From: Domibacillus tundrae
GTDB lineage: Bacteria > Bacillota > Bacilli > Bacillales > Domibacillaceae
Assembly: GCF_000970675.1 (NCBI RefSeq)
Contig: NZ_LAJA01000001.1
Location: 310,001 to 374,000, forward strand
Length of the DNA: 64,000 nucleotides
Direction: 5' to 3'
Numbering within the stretch: position 1 is the first letter of the stretch; every line of letters starts with the position of its first letter. This document shows, piece after piece, positions 6,846-15,223 of this stretch. The notes under the pieces were generated by a model. It was not told the origin of the DNA. It saw only the letters and a list, made by a program, of their open reading frames with translations, and searched no databases. The position numbers and the translations under genes are program-made.

Positions 6846-7151
6846 ATGCGTACATTTCGTCGTGTCCTAGTCTTTTTCATAATCGCCATCGTCGGGTTTA
6901 CAGGCTACGATCAAGTCGTCAAAAGCCAAAAGCTCCCGCTTGAAATGACGGCGTTTAACAGTTTTACACAAGAAGAATTAAACAGAATTCCTGTCAGTCC
7001 AAAGGATTCGACCGTCAAAAACGTCTGGTATAAAGGGAAGATTGCCTATGAAATTACCTTTCATCATACCGAAACCGAATCAGCCGGCAATTTGATTGTG
7101 TACGTCGGAAGAGATCGTGAAACCGTTCTCGGGCAAAAAAATGAAGATTGA
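6846..7151 (+). CDS. small exported protein, function unknown
   Basis: 101 residues, ATG with AAAGGAGAATCG upstream. The N-terminus (MRTFRRVLVFFIIAIVGFTGY) is a signal or anchor helix without a lipobox. The remainder is a compact hydrophilic domain with no recognised motif. It is the last gene of the plus-strand run before the convergent EAL-domain gene. Confidence 0.65.
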   Translation: MRTFRRVLVFFIIAIVGFTGYDQVVKSQKLPLEMTAFNSFTQEELNRIPVSPKDSTVKNVWYKGKIAYEITFHHTETESAGNLIVYVGRDRETVLGQKNED

Positions 7152-7205
7152 TCATCATATTAAATACCAGGATTATTTTTTTAAGAAAATTCTGTACAAA
7201 AAGAA

Positions 7206-7231
7206 AAGGCTGTCTCGTTTTGAGACAGCCC
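7206..7231 (-). terminator. Rho-independent terminator of the EAL-domain gene
   Basis: GGCTGTCTC pairs with GAGACAGCC. The A-rich left flank gives the T-run when read on the minus strand, just past the stop at 7239. Confidence 0.7.
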
Positions 7232-7238
7232 TCATTCG

Positions 7239-9296
7239 TTAAGAAAGTAAAAAATCTCCTTCAAGCACAGTCGAAAAATGAACCCGCCACTCGGCCAGTT
7301 CATCAGGCGTCATTGGCTTGGCGTAGTAGTAGCCTTGAATAGTAAGAGAGCGGGCGGTCGTCACAAGAAAGCGGACTTGCTCTGCCGTCTCGACACCCTC
7401 AATGACAATCTGCAAGTTTAACGATTGGCCGAGCGTGATAATCGCATGTAAAATCGCCGAATCTTTTTGGGACAGCGGAACCCGGTCGACGAACGACTTA
7501 TCAATTTTTAACGTTGTAATCGGCATTTGCCGCAGAAAAGAAAGAGACGAAACCCCGGTTCCAAAGTCATCAAGGGCAACCGAAAAACCTTGTTCCCGAA
7601 ATAATCTGATCGCCCGGATTGCGCTTTCCACCGACTGAACAACACTCGTTTCGGTAATTTCGAGTTCGAGCTGCTTTGGATCGATTTGATAATGGTCGAT
7701 TGTTTTCTTTAAAGCCGCGATCAGCCTTGCCGACGTGATGTATTCACCCGGAATGTTGACTGCAATTTTTTGGTCAGGTACGCCGCTTTTTTCCCATTGG
7801 CTAATTTGCCGGGCTGCTCGGTCAATTAGCCAATCAGTCACATCATCAATGCGGTGATTTTGTTCCAGAATCGGAATGAAAATCTCAGGCGACATCATGC
7901 CGTGAACCGGATGACGCCAGCGAATGAGCGCTTCAAAGCCATTTAACCGATGAGTATCAGCGAAAATTTTCGGCTGATAGACAAGAAACAATTCATCTTC
8001 TTTCATGGCACTGGCGAGACCGTTTAAAATTTCCTGCTGAAATGAAAAGGTATGAACAGTAGAATCATATAAAATGATGTCATGTTCATACTTGATTAAC
8101 GGATGTTCCAAAACAGCCAGTGCGTTCGCATAAAGCTGGTGGTGCGTGTCCGCTCCTTTGACGAAGGAAATCGCACACACAGATGACAGCTCAATCCACT
8201 TTTCCTCCAGCAGCAAAGGCCCTTTCCATTTCAGCGCAATCGTCGCCATTGCCTGCCGGAAAATATCCAGGTCCACTCCTTGGACAAGAAACGCAAACCG
8301 GTTTCCTTCAATTCGATACAAATCTGTAAAATCCAGATCAGACTCCCGCAATTCACACGCTATGTGCTGAATGACCCGATCGCCAAATGAATATCCATAT
8401 CCATTGTTAATTTTCTCCAAATTATGGAAATTCCAAATGGCCAGACTGCGGCTGTCGGACGACTTATTCAGCATTTTCTCAAACTGGCGCCGGTTCGGCA
8501 GGCGGGTGAGGCCATCGAAATAACTAATCTTGTAGTCAATGTACCGGTCCATGGTGCTTGAAAAAAGCAGTGTTGTGAGCAAAAAGAACATCCCAATGGC
8601 AACCGGTATAATAAGCATCGTCATGTCCGTATGGCCCGCGTGTTCCTCTATTATGAACTCAGGCGAAGTATAAAACGTCATCGCGGCCATACCTGTATAG
8701 TGCATGCTTGAAACGGCCATGCCCATTAAAAGAGCCGTAACTATTTTAATGACCCGTTTCTCCATGAGCCGCTTCAAGTTTGAAAAGACGAATAGCGCGA
8801 CAAACGAAACAACAATGGCGATGGCAATCGACACAAGAAAAAGCCAGACATCATACCGGTACACGGCATCCATGACCATGGCGGCCATGCCGGTATAGTG
8901 CATGGATGCAATGCCAATCCCCATAGCAATACCGGCTAATGTAAATGAAAGGAATGACTGCTTGGGCCGGCTGGCTAAAGAAAACGCCATAAAGGAAGCA
9001 AGGATAGCTGGTACAATCGAGACAAATGTCCAAACGTGGTTATAGCGCATAGCCACAGGCAGCGAAAAAGCGCTCATGCCGATAAAATGCATCGACCATA
9101 TCCCAAAGCCCATCGCAAGTGACGCCAAAATGAGCCAGATGGATTGATGAAAGAAGCTGTTTTTCCGAACCCGTTCATTTAGCGAGAGAGCAGTATACGA
9201 GGCCAAGCACGCAAGGAAAATCGAAAGAAAAACAAACGGCATCGAATGATGGCCGGAGAGTTCTATATATCCTGGTGGGGCAGAAGACGTAAACAT
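7239..9296 (-). CDS. MHYT-GGDEF-EAL protein, probable c-di-GMP phosphodiesterase
   Basis: 685 residues. The N-terminal part (about 1-245) has seven hydrophobic helices with three MHYT-type motifs (SMHFIGMSAF, then SMHYTGMAAM twice), a sensor proposed to bind a diatomic gas through metal. Next comes a GGDEF-like domain (about 270-420) whose signature is degenerate (EGNRF in place of GGDEF), so it should not make c-di-GMP. The C-terminal EAL domain (about 435-675) keeps the catalytic set: FEALIRW, an Asn in VNIPG, ITET, the DDFGTG loop, LKIDKSF and IEGVET. It should therefore hydrolyse c-di-GMP at the membrane. Organisation matches B. subtilis YkoW-type proteins. Start ATG with AACGAGGAA upstream. 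Confidence 0.92.
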   Translation of the reverse strand: MFTSSAPPGYIELSGHHSMPFVFLSIFLACLASYTALSLNERVRKNSFFHQSIWLILASLAMGFGIWSMHFIGMSAFSLPVAMRYNHVWTFVSIVPAILASFMAFSLASRPKQSFLSFTLAGIAMGIGIASMHYTGMAAMVMDAVYRYDVWLFLVSIAIAIVVSFVALFVFSNLKRLMEKRVIKIVTALLMGMAVSSMHYTGMAAMTFYTSPEFIIEEHAGHTDMTMLIIPVAIGMFFLLTTLLFSSTMDRYIDYKISYFDGLTRLPNRRQFEKMLNKSSDSRSLAIWNFHNLEKINNGYGYSFGDRVIQHIACELRESDLDFTDLYRIEGNRFAFLVQGVDLDIFRQAMATIALKWKGPLLLEEKWIELSSVCAISFVKGADTHHQLYANALAVLEHPLIKYEHDIILYDSTVHTFSFQQEILNGLASAMKEDELFLVYQPKIFADTHRLNGFEALIRWRHPVHGMMSPEIFIPILEQNHRIDDVTDWLIDRAARQISQWEKSGVPDQKIAVNIPGEYITSARLIAALKKTIDHYQIDPKQLELEITETSVVQSVESAIRAIRLFREQGFSVALDDFGTGVSSLSFLRQMPITTLKIDKSFVDRVPLSQKDSAILHAIITLGQSLNLQIVIEGVETAEQVRFLVTTARSLTIQGYYYAKPMTPDELAEWRVHFSTVLEGDFLLS

Positions 9297-9385
9297 AGTG
9301 ATTCCTCGTTTCTACACAGTTCGTAGTGTTAATATCGGACAACGTTTCGGCATCTGAAGTATATCAGGCTAAAAAATATACATAA

Positions 9386-9431
9386 TTGGACATAAAACGT
9401 CATCATTAGACAAAAAAGAGCGAATTGGACA
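9386..9431. repeat. TGGACA array, about 20-bp period
   Basis: TTGGACA at 9386, TTAGACA at 9406 and TTGGACA at 9425 (spacing 20 and 19 bp) in an AT-rich intergenic region. Same kind of unit and period as the array at 932-1000. No reading frame. Confidence 0.5.
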
Positions 9432-9559
9432 AACGAAATGAGTAAATAGAGGATTATTTTCAAAAGTGAAGATAATATGTTGAAATATTAAAAAAAGATT
9501 TTTCTTTCTCATAAAACTCTCATAATAGAGGATTAAAATGGAAGAAAGGAGTGAGTAAT

Positions 9560-10777
9560 TTGAAAAAAACAGCGATAGCACTTTATTTATCCGCCTTTCT
9601 TGCCGGCTGCCAGTCAGCCGGGGAACCCGCGACAAAAAAAGAAGAGCCGGATATCGAGCAGACGTCAAAGCAGGAACAAAATATCATTGCTGAACTAAAG
9701 CAGACAACAGAGGATACGGCGCTTCGTAATGCGGCATATGAAGATGTGCTGAAAAGTGATACGCTGACCGGCGGCTATTTGGGTGAAAACACACCGGAGC
9801 TGCAAGAAGATTTGGGCGTTCAGTCCATTGAAGCGGACGCGGTCATGCAGGTGATTGGTGCTGTATACGGAGATTTTTATGATTATGGCATTATGTATGG
9901 AAAAAATCAGACGTCAGGTGCTGCGGAACCAGGCATTTGGGTCGGCATTAAGAAGCCGGATGAAAAAGCGGATGAACTAGTGCGCCGATTGCAGAAACAA
10001 GCGGATGAAGGAAAAATTTTGGCGAAGTATATTCATCTTTTTGAAAGTGAGTACAGCGACAAAGACAATGAAGTGTTGATGTACAACGTGTCGAAAGCAA
10101 TCAAGCCGATGAAAGACGCCATGCCGGAGCCGGACCGTGTGGCGCTTGGCGTGAGTGTGGATACGATCACCCGGACAATTGAAATTGGGCATGACTTTTT
10201 AACAAAGGAACAAATGACCGAGCTAAAGAAGCAATTTTCCAAATATGACCTGGCATTTACGCAAGAAGGGCGCATGCTGCCACTGCCAGGTGAACCGGAT
10301 GTGGAGTATCCGGACGAGACGGTAACACGTGAGCTGTCGACAAAAGGAAGCTGGGTTATGAGTGTGTCAGAGGAGGAGATGCTTGTGATGGATGCAAAGC
10401 CGAATGATTTCTCAGCGAATGGCAGCGAAAAAGAGTCCTATGGAGCGGTATTCTTTCAATTTCCGAAAGCGGATGAAAAACTAAAAGTCGGCCAGCGCGT
10501 TACTGTTGAAGCGTCAGGACCCATCATGGAATCGTATCCGGGGCAGGGCGGAGCTAAATTTGTAACGGTCCTGCCGACGTATCAGCCGGATAACGCTGAT
10601 TTAACGGAAGAAGAAGTTGTCCGGTCCGCTATCAGCCAACACAAAAGCAAGGGGTCTTTTGCGGCTATTCGAAGAGTTCAATTTGAGGAAGCATCTGACC
10701 AGTGGACCGTTACATTTGTTGACTCGATGCAGCCGGAGCCAAACGTGACAGATATCGTCGTCGCCGATCAAAAATAA
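9560..10777 (+). CDS. DUF3221-containing lipoprotein
   Basis: 405 residues from a TTG at 9560 (AAAGGAG at 9545-9551). Lipobox FLAGC at about residues 14-18. Residues about 45-235 form an alpha/beta region without a recognised name. Residues about 265-350 look like the DUF3221 domain (MSVSEEEMLVMDAKP, FFQFPKADEKLKVGQRV, then a G(P)I..SYPGQG segment), a small beta-barrel found in Bacillus lipoproteins such as YobA. The last 50 residues are a further small domain. Expected on the outer face of the membrane. Function unknown. Confidence 0.8.
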   Translation: MKKTAIALYLSAFLAGCQSAGEPATKKEEPDIEQTSKQEQNIIAELKQTTEDTALRNAAYEDVLKSDTLTGGYLGENTPELQEDLGVQSIEADAVMQVIGAVYGDFYDYGIMYGKNQTSGAAEPGIWVGIKKPDEKADELVRRLQKQADEGKILAKYIHLFESEYSDKDNEVLMYNVSKAIKPMKDAMPEPDRVALGVSVDTITRTIEIGHDFLTKEQMTELKKQFSKYDLAFTQEGRMLPLPGEPDVEYPDETVTRELSTKGSWVMSVSEEEMLVMDAKPNDFSANGSEKESYGAVFFQFPKADEKLKVGQRVTVEASGPIMESYPGQGGAKFVTVLPTYQPDNADLTEEEVVRSAISQHKSKGSFAAIRRVQFEEASDQWTVTFVDSMQPEPNVTDIVVADQK

Positions 10778-11094
10778 CTGGATACAAGCGGTTTATAATG
10801 GAAGAAAAAAAGGCGGAAGAAATGAAGAACCTGCTGGAAAGCAGCCCGTAACGACCGGTTTTTTCACTATAGAATGGATTCTCTTTTTATTTTTGGTTTA
10901 TCATCCATATGAACGGCTGTTAAAGGGATAAGTCTTTTTAGGATATAGGAGTTTTGATGAATAAGAGCAACTCGGACAAGTGCCGTTAGACCCTGATAGC
11001 ATACTAGTTTTTCCAATGTCTAGCGAACTATTTACGGTCTTACCTTTAAATGCTAAAATCAGCTGAACACATTTCAGATAGGAGATTAGCAGAA
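10778..11094. other. gene-free stretch with possible coding debris
   Basis: 317 bases without a supported gene. On the minus strand, roughly 10904-11050, a frame reads GKTVNSSLDIGKTSMLSGSN followed by GTCPSC, which looks protein-like (a zinc-ribbon CxxC) but has no start or ribosome site and runs into the SLH gene. It may be a fossil. A 17-codon plus-strand frame at 10798 is probably chance. Confidence 0.3.
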
Positions 11095-12078
11095 TTGAAT
11101 AAATACGCATTTTTTACAGCCGCAACAGCCGCAACAGTCACGGTCGCAAGCTTCTCAGCTCCTGCAAGCGCAGCATATGAGCATCCATTTACAGACGTTG
11201 GAGACCGCTACGGTGAAGCGGTTGACTTTTTATATATGATTGAAGCCATCAACGGCGTTTCTTCCACGAAATTTGGCACACAGCAAACGTTAACACGCGG
11301 AGATGCGGCGGTTATTTTGTCCAATATGCTTGGGCTGGATACAGAAAGCGCAGCGGACGCCGGATTTAAAGATTTAAACAGCAGAGTGAAAGGGTCTGTC
11401 AATGCACTTGCAGAATACGAAATTGTTTCCGGCGTGACAGCAACTGAATTTAAGCCGGGTGAACCGCTCAGCCGCGGGGCGATGGCAAAATTCCTCGTTA
11501 CGGCGTTTGAACTGGAAGAATATGCGGTTGAAACACCGTTCACGGATGTCGGCGGAGTGTTCGAGCCGTACATAGAAGCCCTCTACGGAACTGGCATTAC
11601 CAATGGTAAAACTGATACCTCATACGGCACAAATCAAAACATTACACGCGGCGAGTTCGCGAACCTGCTGTACGGCACCGTGTTGTTTGATATTGAAAAC
11701 TCATATTATCCGGTTCCGGTCGATGCGACAGTAGCATCCGCCACATCTACACAAATCGTGCTTGAAGAAGCAGCACCGGAAGACTATACACCAACAGACA
11801 TTGCCGACATGCTTTACTTCTCGATTGACTACGGCGATGGGACTGAAAACGATTTTGAACCGACGTCATATTCGCTTTCTGCTGATCGCACAACGCTGAC
11901 GATTCAGCATAAAAACGAAGATTTGACGGGCAAAAAAGGCATTATGCTGATCAACGACTGGGAAACAATTCTTGAAGCGCCGTTTGACTTTACATCGGCA
12001 ACGATTACATCAAGTGCTAATGTAGAAGGCTCATTTGAACAGCCGGCAGACTTGCCAGCAACAGAAGCAGCTCAATAA
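11095..12078 (+). CDS. S-layer homology (SLH) domain surface protein
   Basis: 327 residues. The TTG at 11095 is chosen (AGGAG 11080-11084), giving a classic signal peptide ending APASA (about residue 26). Three SLH repeats follow: HPFTDVGDRYGEAVDFLY... ITRG-type TLTRGDAAVILSNM; FKDLNSRV... LSRGAMAKFLVTAF; PFTDVGGVFEPYIEALY... ITRGEFANLLYGTV (together about 28-200). SLH modules bind pyruvylated secondary cell wall polymer, so this protein is non-covalently attached to the cell wall. The last 120 residues are beta-rich (TTLTIQHKNEDLTGKKGIML) and resemble an Ig-like domain; no enzymatic domain is seen. Single gene ended by a terminator. Confidence 0.9.
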   Translation: MNKYAFFTAATAATVTVASFSAPASAAYEHPFTDVGDRYGEAVDFLYMIEAINGVSSTKFGTQQTLTRGDAAVILSNMLGLDTESAADAGFKDLNSRVKGSVNALAEYEIVSGVTATEFKPGEPLSRGAMAKFLVTAFELEEYAVETPFTDVGGVFEPYIEALYGTGITNGKTDTSYGTNQNITRGEFANLLYGTVLFDIENSYYPVPVDATVASATSTQIVLEEAAPEDYTPTDIADMLYFSIDYGDGTENDFEPTSYSLSADRTTLTIQHKNEDLTGKKGIMLINDWETILEAPFDFTSATITSSANVEGSFEQPADLPATEAAQ

Positions 12079-12086
12079 GTTTACGA

Positions 12087-12122
12087 GAGTGTCTCGAGTC
12101 ATCGAGGCACTCTTTTTATTTT
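12087..12122 (+). terminator. Rho-independent terminator
   Basis: GAGTGTCTCGA pairs with TCGAGGCACTC and is followed by TTTTTATTTTTT. Confidence 0.85.
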
Positions 12123-12181
12123 TTCTCAGCAAATGGTATAATATACATTATTTACATTGGATGCGAAAAGGAGCGTTGATC

Positions 12182-12688
12182 ATGGACTTTTACGAATCGA
12201 AACGAAATTTGCGCTTTTTGGCTGTGTTTTGTATGGTTCTGGTTTTATTTTTCGGGGGATTTGCGTATTTGGCTTTTACCGAGGAGGAATTTTTTATGGC
12301 GGTGTTTTTCTTCTTGTTTACGCTGCTTATGATTTGGGTGGCCAGGCAAAGTGTGCAGAAAGTATTGGGACACGGTCCATACGCAACGACAACGAGTTCG
12401 CACCTCATTCTATACGTGATGCCGGATGAAAAAGTGGACATTCGCTGGGAAGATATTCTTGATTATTTATTTTATGAAATAAAAGGGAATGAGTTTCTCG
12501 GGCTCAAACTGGCAAATGAAGAAACGTATACGGCGAAAATGAAGCGGCTGGCTGGGCTGAATGCCAAAATGGGCTACCCGATGTTTAACATCAATTTTCG
12601 GCATATCACTGAAAAAAAGCAGCTGCTCGAGGAATTAGACCGTCGCAATCCGAACGTCACGATTCAGTTTGAAGAAGGATCGATCTAA
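12182..12688 (+). CDS. STM3941-like two-helix membrane protein
   Basis: 168 residues from ATG 12182 (AAAAGGAGCG upstream). The N-terminus opens MDFYESKRNLRFLAVF and has two membrane helices (about 12-32 and 38-57). The C-terminal soluble domain (about 75-160) has the pattern of the STM3941 family, including a late GYPMFNINFRHI segment. Family function unknown. The next gene's ATG follows the TAA without a gap. Confidence 0.65.
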   Translation: MDFYESKRNLRFLAVFCMVLVLFFGGFAYLAFTEEEFFMAVFFFLFTLLMIWVARQSVQKVLGHGPYATTTSSHLILYVMPDEKVDIRWEDILDYLFYEIKGNEFLGLKLANEETYTAKMKRLAGLNAKMGYPMFNINFRHITEKKQLLEELDRRNPNVTIQFEEGSI

Positions 12689-13144
12689 ATGGACATTCGC
12701 CTGCTTCATCCATCAGAAACACCACCATATGAGCTGCTGCTGCTTGCCGATCCATCACGCCGCATTATTGACGAGTACCTGGAACGGGGCGAATGTTTTT
12801 TAGCAGAAGAAAACAGCATGATTATCGGCGTATACGTACTGCTGCCGACCCGTCCAGAAACAATAGAATTGGTCAATATCACGGTGGTGGAAACGTATCA
12901 GGGAAAAGGTTTTGGGAAAAAAATGATTTTCCATGCCATTGAGCAAGCGCGTTCTAAAGCATATAAAACGATTGAAGTCGGCACCGGAAACTCCAGTCTC
13001 CCGCAGCTCGCTCTTTACCAAAAATGTGGATTTCGGATGACCGGTGTCGACAGCGGCTTTTTTATCCGGCATTACGAAGAAGAAATTTGGGAAAATGGCA
13101 TTCAGTGCCGGGATATGGTCAGGCTGGAGATGGACTTATCATGA
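12689..13144 (+). CDS. GNAT family N-acetyltransferase, YvbK-like
   Basis: 151 residues beginning directly after the upstream stop (TAAATGG). The protein has PYELLLLADPS near the start, VYVLLPTRPETIELVNITV, the acetyl-CoA loop YQGKGFGKKM (about residues 70-79) and ALYQKCGFR. This pattern matches the B. subtilis YvbK type. Substrate unknown. It shares a TCATGA overlap with the next small frame. Confidence 0.85.
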   Translation: MDIRLLHPSETPPYELLLLADPSRRIIDEYLERGECFLAEENSMIIGVYVLLPTRPETIELVNITVVETYQGKGFGKKMIFHAIEQARSKAYKTIEVGTGNSSLPQLALYQKCGFRMTGVDSGFFIRHYEEEIWENGIQCRDMVRLEMDLS

Positions 13145-13293
13145 CACGGTTTTATTATCTTTCTTCGAAGCAGCCTTTAGACACTGGATTCTTTGGCCAA
13201 ATTCCTGCCAAATCCCGAAAAGCAAATGATGTGTTTTTAACGTTAGAAAAGGTTATAGTTAATTGGTCAATAAAGCAGGGGGAAAAAGAATGA
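13141..13293 (+). CDS. 50-residue protein coupled to the GNAT gene
   Basis: An ATG at 13141 overlaps the GNAT stop, and the frame runs to a TGA that overlaps the ATG of the chemoreceptor gene (13290). The product opens [20 protein letters not shown]. The N-terminal half looks like the start of a longer hypothetical family, so it may be a truncated gene. No ribosome site of its own; expression would depend on coupling. Function unknown. Confidence 0.45.
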   Translation: MTRFYYLSSKQPLDTGFFGQIPAKSRKANDVFLTLEKVIVNWSIKQGEKE

Positions 13294-15038
13294 AAAGAAA
13301 AAAAAAGACGTCTTTAAAACGAACTGTAATTGGGCTCGTTTTTGTGCTCATGATCGGTTTATTTATTGCCGCAAGCTCGTTTATGTACGTAAATATAAAG
13401 AAGGCGATTGATGAGACGGTTCGGGAGTCGACGATTTTGCACGCCGACCGGATTGCGGACAGCATCGATCCGGATGTATACGCGGCTTTTTTGGAAAATC
13501 CCGAAAAAAACGATACATATGAACAGCTGCGGGTTCAGTTAAATGAGTACCGCGAAAAAATCGGCGCGATGTACGTGTACACATTGCAGGCTGATGACAA
13601 CGAATCGCTCGCCATTATTATTGATGGCATGGCATCAACAGAAGATACGGTTGATATCGGAGAGCCGACTACTGCTACAACGTATAAGGACGTTGAGTCG
13701 GTTTTTAACGGAAATACCGCGGCAACGGACATTGTCAGTGATCCGGATTACGGCGATTACATGTCCGCCTTTGCGCCGATCAAAGATCAAAACGGCACAA
13801 TTATTGGTGTAATTGGCGTAGATATGGAAGCGAATTTAGTTAAATCCATCGCGAAAAACGTGTTAAATGAGACCATCCCGGTGTTCGTGATCGGGCTTTT
13901 AGCGGTGCTGGCGGCAGTGTTGGCCATCCTTTATGTGTTTTTAACAAAACGGCTGAATCCACTGGCGAAGCTAAACGAAGCATCGGCGCTCATAGCAGAA
14001 GGGAAAATTGGCCAGGCGAAGCAGAAAATGAATTCGCTTCGTGTTACCTCAAATGACGAAATTGGGGTGTTAAGCGGGTCAATTGGGAATATGATTGATA
14101 CATTAGAAAGTATGCTGCAGGATATTCAAGCCCATTCAGCTGACGTCAAACAGCAAAGTGATGCGCTCAATCAAACGTCCCATGATATGAAGGAATCCAG
14201 CAGCCAAATTGCCGTAACAATGGAAGAAATGGCAACCGCTGTTGAGCAGCAGGCGCAAGCGACCGGGAGCATTTCAGATGAAATGAACCGTTTTTCAACG
14301 TTGATTTCCGCTGCCGTCCAACAAGGAGACGCGATTTCAGGTTCGTCCAATGTAATGATGAATCGGACGAATAAAGGGGAAGCCTTCATGTCTTCGTCAA
14401 TTGGTCAAATGGATGAAACATACACGATGGTGCAGCAGTCCGTTCAAAAAGTAAAAGAACTTGAAACGAAAACGAATGAAGTGCACACGCTCGTTTCGTT
14501 TATAAGCGGTGTAGCGGACCAAACCAATTTATTGGCACTGAATGCAGCAATCGAAGCGGCACGCGCGGGAGAAGCGGGCAAAGGATTCGCGGTTGTAGCG
14601 GATGAAGTCCGCAAGCTTTCCGATCAAGTGTCGAAGTCCGTCCAGGATATTCAGCGTATCGTCCAAAGTGTCAATCACACGACCAATGAAGTGGCTGCTT
14701 TCCTTGAACAGGGATTGAAGCAAGTGTCAGAAGGTAAAAATAATTTGAGTCAAACAGGTGAAGCATTTCAAGCTATCACCAGTGAAATCCATTCGATGGA
14801 CAGCTTGATCAAACAAATGCAGGAGCGGCTTCAAGATGTATTAGCCAGACAGGGACAAATGACAAACGCTTTATCAGACGTCGCGTCCATTTCCGAGGAA
14901 AGCGCGGCCGGCATTGAAGAAGTGACAGCAATGGCAGAGCAAATGACCCATCTGGCGTATACAACGCAGGACCAAGTCGGAAAATTGCATGACATGTCTG
15001 CGGAACTTGATCAATTAAACCGGCGATTTACATTTTAA
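13290..15038 (+). CDS. methyl-accepting chemotaxis protein
   Basis: 582 residues, ATG 13290 with AGGGGGAA upstream. Transmembrane helix at about 12-34, an extracellular Cache-like sensor (about 35-190, containing [13 protein letters not shown] and [20 protein letters not shown]), second helix about 197-220, a HAMP region, and a long coiled coil. The conserved hairpin tip of chemoreceptors is intact ([20 protein letters not shown] then [19 protein letters not shown]). It should couple an unknown small-molecule ligand to CheA/CheW. No chemotaxis genes are adjacent. Confidence 0.93.
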   Translation: MKRKKKTSLKRTVIGLVFVLMIGLFIAASSFMYVNIKKAIDETVRESTILHADRIADSIDPDVYAAFLENPEKNDTYEQLRVQLNEYREKIGAMYVYTLQADDNESLAIIIDGMASTEDTVDIGEPTTATTYKDVESVFNGNTAATDIVSDPDYGDYMSAFAPIKDQNGTIIGVIGVDMEANLVKSIAKNVLNETIPVFVIGLLAVLAAVLAILYVFLTKRLNPLAKLNEASALIAEGKIGQAKQKMNSLRVTSNDEIGVLSGSIGNMIDTLESMLQDIQAHSADVKQQSDALNQTSHDMKESSSQIAVTMEEMATAVEQQAQATGSISDEMNRFSTLISAAVQQGDAISGSSNVMMNRTNKGEAFMSSSIGQMDETYTMVQQSVQKVKELETKTNEVHTLVSFISGVADQTNLLALNAAIEAARAGEAGKGFAVVADEVRKLSDQVSKSVQDIQRIVQSVNHTTNEVAAFLEQGLKQVSEGKNNLSQTGEAFQAITSEIHSMDSLIKQMQERLQDVLARQGQMTNALSDVASISEESAAGIEEVTAMAEQMTHLAYTTQDQVGKLHDMSAELDQLNRRFTF

Positions 15039-15082
15039 TAAAATGATTTTGTACGCAGCCTTTCCATCGGAAAAATGTACGT

Positions 15083-15165
15083 AACGGTCGAATAATGTTA
15101 AGTGATGGTCGAATTAATTTTATTTCGACCATCACTTTGAGGAATTCAGCCGTTAAGGCTCTTTT
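15083..15165. repeat. GGTCGA repeats, direct and inverted
   Basis: GGTCGA at 15086 and 15107 (21 bp apart), then the inverse TCGACC at 15125 and CCGACC at about 15158. The pair AAGTGATGGTCGA and TCGACCATCACTT makes a 13-bp perfect stem. There is no T-run, so it is not an ordinary terminator. It lies between two convergent genes. Confidence 0.5.
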
Positions 15166-15182
15166 TCCGACCATCAAGAAAG

Positions 15183-15222
15183 AAAAACCCGCTTCCTGTT
15201 AGAAAGGAAGCGGGTTTTTTTT
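15183..15222. terminator. bidirectional terminator
   Basis: AAAAACCCGCTTCC pairs with GGAAGCGGGTTTTT, with T-runs on both strands. It serves the chemoreceptor gene and leuA, which converge here. Confidence 0.9.
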
Positions 15223-15223
15223 A

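Noticed and set aside
12157-12429. A 90-codon plus-strand frame overlapping the STM3941-like gene
   Set aside because: Alternate frame of a supported membrane protein; no independent site.
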